A stretch of DNA of 64,000 nucleotides from JASGKO01 sp049840595 (GTDB lineage: Bacteria > Verrucomicrobiota > Verrucomicrobiia > Chthoniobacterales > Chthoniobacteraceae), in NCBI GenBank assembly GCA_049840595.1, contig JASGKO010000036.1, positions 1 to 64,000 on the forward strand, read 5' to 3'. Under the pieces are notes generated by a model that ran no database searches, was not told the origin of the DNA, and was given only the letters and a program-made list of their open reading frames with translations. The translations under genes were made by a program, and so were the position numbers. Shown piece by piece: positions 54,999 through 64,000 of this stretch. Numbering within the stretch: position 1 is the first letter of the stretch; each line of letters begins with the position of its first letter.

Positions 54999-57506
54999 AT
55001 GGCGGATCATCCTACGACTCCCAACGATAACTACGACGCGTCCAAACTCAGCCAGCTTAAAGGCCTCGAAGCCGTGCGCAAAAAACCCGGCATGTATATC
55101 GGCGGCACCGATGAGCGCGCACTCCATCATTGTGTATCCGAGGTGCTGGACAATTCCGTGGACGAGCATCTCGCCGGTCATTGCGATCATATCGAGGTGA
55201 CGATCCACATGGATGGCTCGATTTCCATCCGCGACAACGGACGCGGCATCCCGGTGGATATCAACAAGGATTCCGGCCTGCCGGGCGTGGAACTGGTGCT
55301 CACTACGTTGCACTCGGGCGGTAAATATGGCCAGGGGGGCTATAAATTCTCCGGCGGCACCCACGGCGTCGGCGCGAAGTGCGTGAACGCGGTCAGTGAG
55401 TGGTTCGAGGTGGAAGTCTATCGCGGCGGCCAGGTGCACCACATGGAGTTCGAACGCGGCAAGACGATGAAGAAGCTCGAGGTCATCGGCAAGGCGACCA
55501 GCACCGGCACGCTCATCACCTTCAAGCCCGATGCGGAGATTTTCCAGGAAACCACGGAATTCAAGTACGACCGCATTGCCCAGCGCCTGCGCGAACTCGC
55601 GTTTCTCAATTCCGGCCTCAAAATCACCTTCCTCGACGAACGCGTCACCGACTCACAGGCCGAGATCTTTTACTACAAGGACGGCATTGAGGAATTCGTG
55701 AAGCAGCTCAACAAGGGCAAAACGGTCATCCATCCCAAGGCGATCTCGTTTCATCGCGAGAACAAACTCCAGGCCGATGCCAAAGAGATCGAGATCCATG
55801 CCGACATCGTGCTGCAGTACAACGACAGCTATAGCGACCAAGTCCTCACCTACACCAACACGATTTACAATCCCGATGGTGGCACCCATCTCAGCGGCTT
55901 CCGCAATGCGCTGACCCGCTCGATCAACCAGTATGCAAAGTCCAACAGCCTGCTGAAGGACAAGGACCCGCAGATCACTGGTGACGACGTGCGCGAAGGT
56001 CTCACTGCGGTCATCTCGATCAAGCACAGCGACCCAAAATTCGAATCGCAAACGAAGGTGAAACTGCTCTCACCTGAGGTGGAAAGCATGGTTCAATCCG
56101 CCAGCTACGAGGGCTTGATGAATTACTTCGACGATAATCCGGCGATCGGAAAGAAGATCGTGGAAAAGGGCCTCAACGCCGCCCGCGCCCGCGAGGCTGC
56201 CCGTAAAGCCCGCGAAGCCGTCCGCAAGACCGCCCTCACCGGCGGTGGCCTGCCCGGCAAGCTCGCCGACTGCTCGGATCGCGACCCGGTCAATACCGAG
56301 CTCTACATTGTCGAGGGTGACTCCGCCGGCGGCTCTGCCAAGCAAGGCCGCGACCGCAAGTTCCAAGCGATCCTGCCCCTGCGTGGAAAGCTGATCAACG
56401 TGGAGAAAGCCCGCCTCGACAAGGTGCTGCAAAACACGGAAATCCGGACCATGATCACCGCGGTCGGCACCGGCATCGGTGACGGCGAAGGTGAAGGCGC
56501 GTTCAACATTGAGCGTCTGCGCTATCACAAAATCGTCATCATGACCGACGCCGACGTGGACGGCTCGCACATCCGCACCCTGCTGCTCACCTTTTTCTAC
56601 CGCCAAATGCCACAGCTCGTGAAGCAGGGCTTCGTCTATATCGCGCAGCCACCGCTTTACTCGATCACCCGCAAGAAGCGCACCGAGTATGTGGATGACG
56701 ACACCCAGCTCAACAACATCCTGGTCCAGATCGGCACGGAGGAAGTCCGCTTGAAGAACCTCGCCGACGGCAAGGAATTCTCGCAGAAGCAACTCGTGGA
56801 AATCCTCGAGCTCCTCGATTCGCTCGACAAGTACACCAACGCACTCAAGCGCCATGGCGGCGATTTTGCCGAGTATGTGGAGAAGCGAAACAGCGCCGGA
56901 GCGCTGCCGAATCATCTGGTTCGCGTTCGCGATGGCAACCAGGAAACCGTTCTCTATTTCCACGGCGAGCAGGATCTCCGGGTCTTCGCGGAGGCCAATC
57001 CCGACCTGCGCCTCTTCAGTGTGGAACCAGTGGAGGGCGAAGTTCCGGTCGAGAAGCCGAAAGCGAATGCGCAGACCCGCCGCGCCACCCATGTGGAATT
57101 GCACGAGAGCAAATCCGTCGTGGAATTGCTCGGCAAGCTCGCCCGCAAGGGCCTGAGCGTGGAGCATTACTCCGCGCAGGACCGCCCGCTCTTTGAGTTG
57201 ATCGAAGGCGAAGGCGACAAGTCGCAATCCCGCCCGCTCTTTTCGATTCCCGAGATCCTCGCCGGAATCAAGGCCGTCGGCAAACGTGGCATCCAGGTTA
57301 CCCGCTTCAAAGGTCTCGGTGAAATGGACGCCAAGGAGCTCTTTGAAACCACGATGAACCCGGTCAAGCGCAAGCTGCTCCGCATCGATCTCACCGACGC
57401 CGTGAAGGCCGAGGAAATGTTCACCCGCTTGATGGGCGACGAAGTCGAGCCCCGCCGCCAGTTCATTGAAGACAACGCGCTGAACGTGCGCAATCTGGAC
57501 ATTTAA
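54999..57506 (+). CDS. gyrB: DNA gyrase subunit B
   Basis: 835 residues, intact. GHKL ATPase: SEVLDNSVDEHLAGHCD, IRDNGRGIPVD, SGGTHGVGAKCVNAVSEWF. TOPRIM: YIVEGDSAGGSAKQGRDRKF, IMTDADVDGSHIRTLLLTFF. C-terminal RFKGLGEMDAKELFETTMNP. Introduces negative supercoils with GyrA. An insertion-like, divergent stretch around residues 600-720 lengthens it slightly. No Shine-Dalgarno before the ATG; gyrA follows 33 bases after the stop. Confidence 0.95.
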   Translation: MADHPTTPNDNYDASKLSQLKGLEAVRKKPGMYIGGTDERALHHCVSEVLDNSVDEHLAGHCDHIEVTIHMDGSISIRDNGRGIPVDINKDSGLPGVELVLTTLHSGGKYGQGGYKFSGGTHGVGAKCVNAVSEWFEVEVYRGGQVHHMEFERGKTMKKLEVIGKATSTGTLITFKPDAEIFQETTEFKYDRIAQRLRELAFLNSGLKITFLDERVTDSQAEIFYYKDGIEEFVKQLNKGKTVIHPKAISFHRENKLQADAKEIEIHADIVLQYNDSYSDQVLTYTNTIYNPDGGTHLSGFRNALTRSINQYAKSNSLLKDKDPQITGDDVREGLTAVISIKHSDPKFESQTKVKLLSPEVESMVQSASYEGLMNYFDDNPAIGKKIVEKGLNAARAREAARKAREAVRKTALTGGGLPGKLADCSDRDPVNTELYIVEGDSAGGSAKQGRDRKFQAILPLRGKLINVEKARLDKVLQNTEIRTMITAVGTGIGDGEGEGAFNIERLRYHKIVIMTDADVDGSHIRTLLLTFFYRQMPQLVKQGFVYIAQPPLYSITRKKRTEYVDDDTQLNNILVQIGTEEVRLKNLADGKEFSQKQLVEILELLDSLDKYTNALKRHGGDFAEYVEKRNSAGALPNHLVRVRDGNQETVLYFHGEQDLRVFAEANPDLRLFSVEPVEGEVPVEKPKANAQTRRATHVELHESKSVVELLGKLARKGLSVEHYSAQDRPLFELIEGEGDKSQSRPLFSIPEILAGIKAVGKRGIQVTRFKGLGEMDAKELFETTMNPVKRKLLRIDLTDAVKAEEMFTRLMGDEVEPRRQFIEDNALNVRNLDI

Positions 57507-57539
57507 TCCCGTCCTCAACCTTTTTCGTTTTCACCGCAT

Positions 57540-60163
57540 ATGCCGGACGACAATTCACCGCAACTGCCCGCCAACAACACGCCGCTCTTCGCGGCCAACG
57601 AAAAGATCGCCAAGATCAACGTCGTGGACGAAATCAAAAATTCGTTCCTCGACTACTCGATGTCGGTCATCATTTCCCGAGCGCTACCCGACGTGCGCGA
57701 CGGATTGAAACCCTCGCAGCGCCGCATCCTCTACGCGATGCACGAGCTCTCCCTCTACCCGGGCCGCAAGCCCTATAAGTGCGCGAAGATTTGCGGTGAC
57801 ACCTCGGGTAACTACCACCCGCACGGTGAAGCAGTCATCTACCCCACCCTCGTTCACATGGCGCAGCCGTGGGCGATGCGCGAGCGCCTGGTGGATGGCA
57901 AGGGCAACTTCGGCTCCATCGAGAACGACCCGCCCGCGGCAATGCGTTATACGGAAGCCCGCATGACCCATCTCGGTGCGGCCCTGATGCAGGACATGGA
58001 CAAGGATACGGTGGATTTCGTCCCGAACTACGACGAACGCCTCACCGAGCCCGCGGTGTTCCCCTCGGCTTTCCCGAACCTGCTCGTCAACGGCGGCACC
58101 GGCATCGCGGTCGGCATGGCGACTAACATCCCGCCACACAACCTCGGCGAGGTCATCGAGGGCATCTGCCAGCAGATCGACAATCCGCAGATCACGATCG
58201 ATGAGCTGGACAGATCATCAAAGGGCCGGACTTTCCCACCCGCGGCTTCATCATGGGCCTCGCAGGGATCAAGAGCTACTTCAACGAAGGCCGTGGCAGC
58301 ATCAAGATGCGCGGCAAGATCGGGGTGGAGCAACTGAAGGGCAACCGAGAGCAACTCGTCATCACCGAGATACCCTACAACGTCAACCGCGCCGCCCTCG
58401 AAGAGCGCATTGCCGAACTGGTGAATGAAAAAATTATCACGGACATCTCCGCGATGCGCAACGAGTCCGATGAAAACACCCGGCTCGTACTTGAGCTGAA
58501 GCGCGAGGCGATCGCCAAGGTGGTCATCAACAATCTCTACAAGCATACCGCGATGGAGAGCTCGTTCAGCGTGAACATGCTCGCCATCGACCACGGCAAG
58601 CCGAAACGCCTCTCGCTCAAAGACGCCATCGCCGCCTACATTGAGCATCGCCGCGAAGTCGTGCTCCGCCGCACCCGCCACCTGCTCAAGCAGGCCGAGG
58701 AACGCGCCGAAACGCTTGAGGGCTATCTCATCGCGCTGGCGAACATGGATGACTTCATCAAGATCATCCGCGAATCCGCCAACCGCGACGAAGCCCGCAC
58801 CAAGCTTCTCGCCTATGCCTTCTCCCGCCGTGAGGTGGAGCAGATCGGCATCCTCATCCGCTCGGAAGCCCGGCTGCGCGACGAGCGTTATGTCTTCAGC
58901 GAAAAGCAGGCCGATGAAATTCTCAACCTGCGCCTCTATCAGCTGACCGGTCTGGAGCGGGACAAGATTCTCAACGAATACGGCGCGCTCATCGTCACGA
59001 TCAAGGACCTGCTCGACATTCTCGCCAAGGAATCGCGCGTGATGGCGATCATCAAGCAGGAGTTGCAGGAGATCAAAACCAAGTATGCCACCCCGCGCCT
59101 GACCCAGATCGTGCCGGACGAGGGCGAAATGGCGATCGAGGACCTCATCGCCAACGAAGGCGTGATCATCACCATCACCCACAATGGCCTGATCAAGCGC
59201 ACCAACGTCTCCAGCTACCGGGCCCAGCGCCGTGGTGGCAAGGGCGTCATCGGCATGCAGATGCGCGAGACTTCCGCCGCCGATGAGGATGGCGATTTCA
59301 TCGAGCACCTCTTCACGGCGAGCACGCACGATTACCTGATGTTCTTCACGAATTCCGGGCGCGTGTATGTCGAGCGCGTGCATGAGATTCCCGATATGGG
59401 CCGCGCGGCGAAGGGCCGCAGCATCGCGAATCTGCTCCAGCTTCAGACCAACGAAAAGATCGCCGCACTCATCCGCGTCGAGGCCAAGTACGACTCGAAC
59501 AAGGAAGACGTCACCTGGCGTCAGCCGAACCAGGTCTTCTTCTCCACCCGCAACGGCACGGTGAAAAAGACGGCGCTGGAAGACTTCTCCAATGTCCGCA
59601 CCGGCGGCATCATCGCGATCAATATCGAGGAGGGCGATTCGCTCATCGAAGTGCGCCTGACCAGCGGTCATGACGAAGTCGTGCTCATTACCAAGGAAGG
59701 CATGAGCATCCGCTTCTCCGAGGAAGACGTCCGCTCGATGGGCCGCAACACGACCGGCGTGCGCGGCATTTCCCTCGAGGAGAAGGACGCGGTGGTCGCG
59801 CTCGCAGTGGTCAATCTCGACGCCCAGTTGCTGGTGGCCGGTGATAACGGCCTCGGCAAGCGCACCAGCTTCGAGGAATACCGCAAGCAATCACGCGGCG
59901 GCAAAGGCATCATCACCATGAAGACGACGGATAAAACCGGCGGCGTGGTGGGCGCGCTCACCGTACGTGATACCGACGAGCTCATGCTCATCACCACCAA
60001 GGGCCAGATGGTTCGCACCCGCATCCGCGAGATCCGCGAGACCGGGCGCAATGCCCAGGGCGTCAAGCTCATGGATCTGCCCGGCAGCGAGAAGCTCCAG
60101 GCGATTGCGCCGGTGGTCAGCGAAGATCAGGAAGACACCGAGGCCACCGAGCCGACGGCGTAA
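57540..60163 (+). CDS. gyrA: DNA gyrase subunit A (one frameshift)
   Basis: About 873 residues. NSFLDYSMSVIISRALPDVR, quinolone-determining stretch HPHGEAVIYPTLVHMAQ, catalytic Tyr137 in RYTEARM, coiled-coil tail and C-terminal pinwheel with GyrA box QRRGGKG. At about 58208 two bases too many (or one too few) break the frame at DELD/QIIKGPDFPTRGFIMG; both sides are otherwise perfect, so a sequence error is certain. Residues 98 (Ala) and 102 (Pro) occupy the positions of E. coli Ser83 and Asp87. Confidence 0.94.
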
Positions 60164-60172
60164 CCGCACGCC

Positions 60173-61369
60173 ATGCAAGCGGCGTTGCCGGGGAAATTGC
60201 TCTACTCCACTTCCGCCCGCATCGGCGGGAGTGGGCTGGATGCCGTCGCGCTGGAAACCCTGCGCGGGGTTTACCGCGAGGGCTTTCTCGCACGCGCCAT
60301 CGCTTACGAAAACCGGCAGCAGGAAATCCCGGCCCCGCTCATTCAAAGCCTGCGCTTTCACCCGGTGCGGCTGCTTTCGTTTCTCGGCAGCCAGCATTAC
60401 TACGGTGCGAAGAAACATTACGTGGACCTGGTGGCAGAGCGCGCACTTCGCTCCTGCCGCTACGACTTCTTTCACAGCTGGTCGGGGGACTGTGTGCGGA
60501 GCCTGCGGGTGGCCAAAGCGCGCGGGATTCCCTCCATGATCGAAATCCCCACCTGGCACCGCAACAAGGGCAAGCGGAAACCCGCCCTGACCAAAAGCGA
60601 ACGCGAGGCGCTCCAGCAATCGTGGAATACCCGGTGGAAACATCAACTCCTGGTCAGCCGCCAGCACACGCTGGAGGAATACGATCTGGCCGACCTGATC
60701 CTCGTGCTCTCGGAGAAGGCGAAAGAAACCTTCCTCATCGCCGGGCATCCGGAATCGAAGCTTTTCCTCCTGCCCCGCGGGACCGATACCGAGCGCTTTC
60801 ATCCCGGCACTCCGCCCCCGATTTTCCGCGCCGTCTTTGCCGGGGCACTCATCAAGCGCAAGGGCGTCCACACCCTGCTGGAGGCCTGGAATCGCCTCGC
60901 CCTCCCCCAGGCAGAACTCGTCCTGCTCGGAACCGTGCACCACGAGATCAAGCCCTACCTTGAGAAGTTCGCCACCCCGAATGTCCGCCTCGAGGGCTTC
61001 GTGAAGCGACCGGAGGATTACTTCCGCGAGTCCACCGTGCACATCTTCCCCTCCACCTGCGAGGGCAGCGCCAAGGTCACCTTCGATGCCGCCGCCTGCG
61101 GGCTCCCGCAAATCTCCACCCGCGAGAGTGGCGACGCCGTCGTCCATGAAGAGACCGGCCTCATCATCCCCTGCGACAACGTGGAGGCCCTCTGCGCCGC
61201 CATCCTCCGCCTCCATGGCGATCCCGCGCTGCGCCAGCGCATGGGAGTCGCCGCCCGCCAGCGCATGCTCGACCATTTCACCTGGGACCACTACCGCACG
61301 CGCCGGCTCGATGCCTATCGCGCAGCCATGGCCAATGTTTCAACCCGCCCACCGGGGAGCAGCACTTAA
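60173..61369 (+). CDS. GT4-like glycosyltransferase 1
   Basis: 398 residues, intact. N-terminal half (LLYSTSARIGGSGLDAVALE; YDFFHSWSGDCVRSLRVAK; GIPSMIEIPTWHRNKGK) and C-terminal Rossmann half with LPRGTDTERFHPG, VFAGALIKRKGVHTLLEAW, CEGSAKVTFDAAACGLP (the E-x7-E region of GT4). Transfers sugar from a nucleotide donor; acceptor unknown. Starts ten bases after gyrA. Its 3' half is nearly identical to the next gene's. Confidence 0.82.
   Translation: MQAALPGKLLYSTSARIGGSGLDAVALETLRGVYREGFLARAIAYENRQQEIPAPLIQSLRFHPVRLLSFLGSQHYYGAKKHYVDLVAERALRSCRYDFFHSWSGDCVRSLRVAKARGIPSMIEIPTWHRNKGKRKPALTKSEREALQQSWNTRWKHQLLVSRQHTLEEYDLADLILVLSEKAKETFLIAGHPESKLFLLPRGTDTERFHPGTPPPIFRAVFAGALIKRKGVHTLLEAWNRLALPQAELVLLGTVHHEIKPYLEKFATPNVRLEGFVKRPEDYFRESTVHIFPSTCEGSAKVTFDAAACGLPQISTRESGDAVVHEETGLIIPCDNVEALCAAILRLHGDPALRQRMGVAARQRMLDHFTWDHYRTRRLDAYRAAMANVSTRPPGSST
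60654..61303 (+). repeat. Direct repeat copy 1 within glycosyltransferase 1
   Basis: 650 bases matching 61947-62596 at a constant offset of 1293 with about ten mismatches and no indels by eye. It covers the donor-binding half of the protein. Confidence 0.9.
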
Positions 61370-61426
61370 CAACAGTGTAATTTAAGAGCAATCCTCCGGT
61401 CATCTTCATCTTGTCAAAGATGAGGT

Positions 61427-62689
61427 ATGCCATCCATCCTTACTGATGCGCGCCCTCTCCGCCCGCTCCCGGAGAAGATTTCCCCTGCCCTGCCCAAGCG
61501 GGTATTGTATTCCATTTCCGCCCGCATCGGAGGCAGCGGGCTCGACAGCGATTCTTTTGAGACCTTGCGCGGGCTGAGCGAGCACCAGATCCTGGGCCGC
61601 GCCTTTGCCTATGACAACCGGCAGGCAGAATTACCGGCTCCCCTCATTTCCAGCCTGCGCTGGCACCCGGTGCGGCTGCTTTCCTTTGTGGGAAGCAAGC
61701 ATTACTACGGGGCAAAGAAACACTATCTCGACTGGATGACGGCGCGAGCCATCCGCCGCGAGCCATTCGATCTTTTTCACAGCTGGGCGGGCGACTGCCG
61801 GCGCACCCTGCGCGCGGCGAAAGAGCTGGGCATTCCCACCATTCTGGAAATTCCCACGTGGCATCGCGACAAAGGGAAGATCAAGCCCCGCATCACGACG
61901 AAGGAACGCACCGCCGAAAAATCCTCGTGGAAAGAGCGCCTGCTCATCAGCCGCCAGCACACGCTGGAGGAATACGATCTGGCCGACCTGATCCTCGTGC
62001 TCTCGGAGAAGGCGAAAGAAACCTTCCTCATCGCCGGGCATCCGGAATCGAAGCTTTTCCTCCTGCCCCGCGGGACCGATACCGAGCGCTTTCATCCCGG
62101 TACTCCGCCCCCGATTTTCCGCGCCGTCTTTGCCGGGGCACTCATCAAGCGCAAGGGCGTCCACACCCTGCTGGAGGCCTGGAATCGCCTCGCCCTCCCC
62201 CAGGCGGAACTCGTCCTGCTCGGAACCGTGCACCACGAGATCAAGCCCTACCTTGAGAAGTTCGCCACCCCGAATGTCCGCATCGAGGGCTTCGTGAAAC
62301 GACCGGAAGATTACTTCCGCGAGTCCACCGTGCACATCTTTCCCTCCACCTGCGAGGGCAGCGCCAAGGTCACCTTCGATGCCGCCGCCTGCGGGCTCCC
62401 GCAAATCTCCACCCGCGAGAGTGGCGACGCCGTCGTCCACGAAGAGACCGGCCTCATCATCCCCTGCGACAACGTGGAGGCCCTCTGCGCCGCCATCCTC
62501 CGCCTCCATGCCGATCCCGCGCTGCGCCAGCGCATGGGAGTCGCCGCCCGCCAGCGCATGCTCGACCATTTCACCTGGGACCACTATCGCACGCGCTTGC
62601 TGGAAGCTTATCGGCTCGCCTTTGCCTCGCGTCCGACCTCATCCCCATTTGCTCCGTCCACTCCATCCAGGCCTGGGATGTGCGCGTAA
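61427..62689 (+). CDS. GT4-like glycosyltransferase 2 (tandem paralogue)
   Basis: 420 residues, intact. Same architecture as glycosyltransferase 1. The N-terminal half is clearly diverged (LYSISARIGGSGLDSDSFET; IPTILEIPTWHRDKGKIKP), while residues about 175-390 are almost the same. A short unique tail (FASRPTSSPFAPSTPSRPGM) overlaps the convergent NlpC/P60 gene by 82 bases. A diverged acceptor domain with a shared donor domain would fit two related acceptors. Confidence 0.82.
   Translation: MPSILTDARPLRPLPEKISPALPKRVLYSISARIGGSGLDSDSFETLRGLSEHQILGRAFAYDNRQAELPAPLISSLRWHPVRLLSFVGSKHYYGAKKHYLDWMTARAIRREPFDLFHSWAGDCRRTLRAAKELGIPTILEIPTWHRDKGKIKPRITTKERTAEKSSWKERLLISRQHTLEEYDLADLILVLSEKAKETFLIAGHPESKLFLLPRGTDTERFHPGTPPPIFRAVFAGALIKRKGVHTLLEAWNRLALPQAELVLLGTVHHEIKPYLEKFATPNVRIEGFVKRPEDYFRESTVHIFPSTCEGSAKVTFDAAACGLPQISTRESGDAVVHEETGLIIPCDNVEALCAAILRLHADPALRQRMGVAARQRMLDHFTWDHYRTRLLEAYRLAFASRPTSSPFAPSTPSRPGMCA
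61947..62596 (+). repeat. Direct repeat copy 2 within glycosyltransferase 2
   Basis: Partner of 60654-61303. Identity drops sharply at both borders, while the genes remain homologous outside, which points to gene conversion. Confidence 0.9.
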
Positions 62690-63447
62690 CCGATAAAGGC
62701 CGTGCCTTTTTCCCGGCTGGATTTTCCAGGCATTGTGAAATCAAAGACACTCACCCCCCAGCGTTTCGTGCCATGGTAGGTGCGTCCGTCGCTTGATCCC
62801 ACCATCACCCGGTGCCCACCGGCTTTTTCCCGCCCCAGATAAATCATGGTGTGGGTCACGGGCGGGTCTTTTTGGGAGTCGTAGGTGCCGGTCCAAAAGA
62901 GTAGATCCCCGGGACGCATTTCGTTGAGCTCGAAGCTGTCCTCCTGACGACTGACCACCGCCCGAAATGTCCCCGCCTTGCGCGCCCAGACGTATTGCCC
63001 GCTGGCATCGCGCGGCACCTCGTCGAAACCGTGCTCGCTCAAGACGTGATAAATGAAACCGGAGCAATCCATGCCGCCATTCACCGGATCGCTGGAACCG
63101 TAGGTGTAGGTGAGGTCCTGCCTCGTCAACCCCAAGGCCGCCTCGATCAAGGACTGCACCATCACCGGCTGTTTCGAGAAGTCCTTTAAATCGGATGGTT
63201 CCAGCGAAACATCCGGTCCATAGCTCCCCCGCCCGGCCTTGGTGGAGTTTTGGTTGTCGGCTTCGGGGGGCGGGCTGGGCGTGGGCTCCGGAGTAGGAGT
63301 CGGGGAGGGCGCTTCCTCCGCATCAGTTTGATGCGAGACATGCCGATGATGCTTCGTCGTGGCATGCAAAGACGCGACGGGCAGGCCGCACCCAAGCAGC
63401 CAGCCGAAGAACACGATTTTTCGAAGCGTCGGTTTGCATTGCATCAA
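62608..63447 (-). CDS. Exported NlpC/P60-family cell-wall hydrolase
   Basis: 279 residues, intact. Signal peptide (IVFFGWLLGCGLPVASLHA), a Pro/Thr-rich linker (PSPTPTPEPTPSPPPEAD), then the papain-like domain: catalytic Cys in GGMDCSGFIYHVL, LRPGDLLFW-like EMRPGDLLFWTGTYD, and catalytic His in VTHTMIYLGR. Cleaves peptidoglycan stem peptides, probably in cell separation. Its 3' end overlaps the opposing glycosyltransferase gene. Confidence 0.85.
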   Translation of the reverse strand: MMQCKPTLRKIVFFGWLLGCGLPVASLHATTKHHRHVSHQTDAEEAPSPTPTPEPTPSPPPEADNQNSTKAGRGSYGPDVSLEPSDLKDFSKQPVMVQSLIEAALGLTRQDLTYTYGSSDPVNGGMDCSGFIYHVLSEHGFDEVPRDASGQYVWARKAGTFRAVVSRQEDSFELNEMRPGDLLFWTGTYDSQKDPPVTHTMIYLGREKAGGHRVMVGSSDGRTYHGTKRWGVSVFDFTMPGKSSREKGTAFIGYAHIPGLDGVDGANGDEVGREAKASR

Positions 63448-63518
63448 CCTTACTTCGCAGCCGCGCTTCCAGACGGCCCTCTTGCCACGTGAAATCGAAG
63501 CGGAACTTGATCGAAAAT

Positions 63519-63627
63519 GCGACGGTCACAGACCGCCGCTACCCGTGTTTTTTGATCGGGAACGCGGTGCACTCGTTCCCGTAAATTCCTCCGCCCCCCC
63601 CCTGTAGCGGCGGTCGATGACCGTCGC
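63519..63627. repeat. Intergenic palindromic element
   Basis: 24-base arms GCGACGGTCACAGACCGCCG... (63519-63542) and its near-perfect complement at 63604-63627 (two mismatches), 61 bases apart, with a C9 run between. It resembles the palindrome at 45860-45892 and may be a dispersed REP/MITE-like repeat. No gene inside. Confidence 0.65.
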
Positions 63628-63658
63628 AAAATTTTTCCACTCCGCGAGCGGACTGCCG

Positions 63659-64000
63659 CTAGCTCAAGCAAGCCATCGGCGGCGCTTCCACACCCTCGCT
63701 GGTGAAAGGCTGCTGCGGCACCAAATCGAGCGCCTGCAAAAGCTCGCGATCCTGATCGGCTCCGGGGTTTTTCGCGGTGAGCAACTTGTCGCCGTAGAAA
63801 ATGGAATTGGCCCCGGCAAAGAAGCAGAGCGCCTGCCCTTCCTTGCTCAGGCGAGTGCGCCCGGCGCTCAGGCGCACCTTGGCTTTCGGGAGCACGATGC
63901 GCGTGGTCGCCACCAGACGCACCAGTTCAAAGATATCCACTGGCGGCTGGCTTTCCAGCGGCGTGCCAGGCATGGCCATGAGGCAGTTGATCGGCACACT
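63659..64000 (-). CDS. bioB: Biotin synthase BioB, C-terminal part (runs off the window)
   Basis: About 113 C-terminal residues. NCLMAMPGTPLESQPPVDIF, IVLPKAKVRLSAGRTRLSKE and QALCFFAGANSIFYGDKLLT are highly typical of BioB; the Arg in RLSAGR binds the [2Fe-2S] cluster. Inserts sulfur into dethiobiotin through radical SAM chemistry; the CxxxCxxC motif would lie beyond the window. Confidence 0.9.
   Translation of the reverse strand, partial: SVPINCLMAMPGTPLESQPPVDIFELVRLVATTRIVLPKAKVRLSAGRTRLSKEGQALCFFAGANSIFYGDKLLTAKNPGADQDRELLQALDLVPQQPFTSEGVEAPPMACLS

Noticed and set aside
56070..57518. Long minus-strand ORF of 482 codons opposite gyrB
   Set aside because: Antisense shadow of a GC-rich, strongly coding gene. 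No recognisable domain.
58028..59890. Minus-strand ORF of 620 codons opposite gyrA
   Set aside because: Shadow frame; His/Asp/Gly-rich translation typical of antisense to a GC-rich gene.
59891..62584. Minus-strand ORFs opposite the two glycosyltransferases
   Set aside because: They mirror the direct repeat and have no domain of their own.
1..64000. CRISPR array, tRNA or rRNA genes, replication origin
   Set aside because: No spaced direct repeats, cloverleaf or rRNA-like sequence was seen. dnaG, rpoD, gyrB and gyrA occur, but no dnaA or DnaA-box cluster was noticed.

Overview
The window looks like part of a Verrucomicrobia genome, most likely near the Spartobacteria/Chthoniobacter lineage (inference). 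The grounds are the gene mix: short pseudopilin-like exported proteins beside Gfo/Idh/MocA oxidoreductases and unusual glycosidases (GH2, GH112, GH127), a XylR-type LacI/AraC regulator, a PEP-CTERM protein, bactofilins, and mostly Shine-Dalgarno-less starts in GC-rich DNA.

Positions 1-15605 form one giant inverted repeat. Arm 1 (1 to about 7780) and arm 2 (about 7786 to 15605) both carry a chemosensory operon: cheW, cheR-TPR, cheW, unknown small ORF, CHASE3 chemoreceptor, cheA with a C-terminal receiver, cheB. The arms meet inside cheB, just before the codon expected for its catalytic His, and the rest of cheB is absent. Both arms carry many indels, arm 1 more than arm 2. This is best read as a fold-back (palindromic read or misassembly) at a contig end, not a natural palindrome. 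One tract, the chemoreceptor signalling domain, differs between arms by real substitutions. The gene set resembles Wsp-type (alternative cellular function) systems; the output gene expected after cheB is lost at the fold.

15705-16571 is a complete IS5-family element. Next come a YHS-like metal-binding protein, dnaG and rpoD (both frameshifted, almost certainly sequence error), two small exported or membrane proteins, a PEP-CTERM metalloprotease-like protein, an SpmA/SpmB-like membrane protein and a stand-alone CoaB-like protein. 25.3-33.4 kb is a carbohydrate locus: two pseudopilin-like genes, each followed by a Gfo/Idh/MocA gene (the second reduced to a remnant), then GH2 and a GH112 phosphorylase, closed by a clear terminator. 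An orphan OppF ATPase, rodA, a XylR-type regulator, a frameshifted GH127 gene and a divergent AraC regulator follow.

40.2-54.8 kb is on the minus strand: tyrA-aroA-cmk-plsC; a small lipoprotein; a six-gene run (two exported proteins, phoH, pgpH-like, ybeY, degenerate alpha/beta hydrolase); two bactofilins; a dihydrolipoamide dehydrogenase-like flavoprotein overlapping an STT3-like membrane protein. On the plus strand, gyrB-gyrA precede two tandem glycosyltransferases that share a nearly identical 650-bp 3' half. An NlpC/P60 protein and the 3' end of bioB close the window.

Single-base frameshifts recur in genes that must work (dnaG, rpoD, gyrA, aroA, tyrA), so broken frames here should be taken as consensus errors unless shown otherwise.
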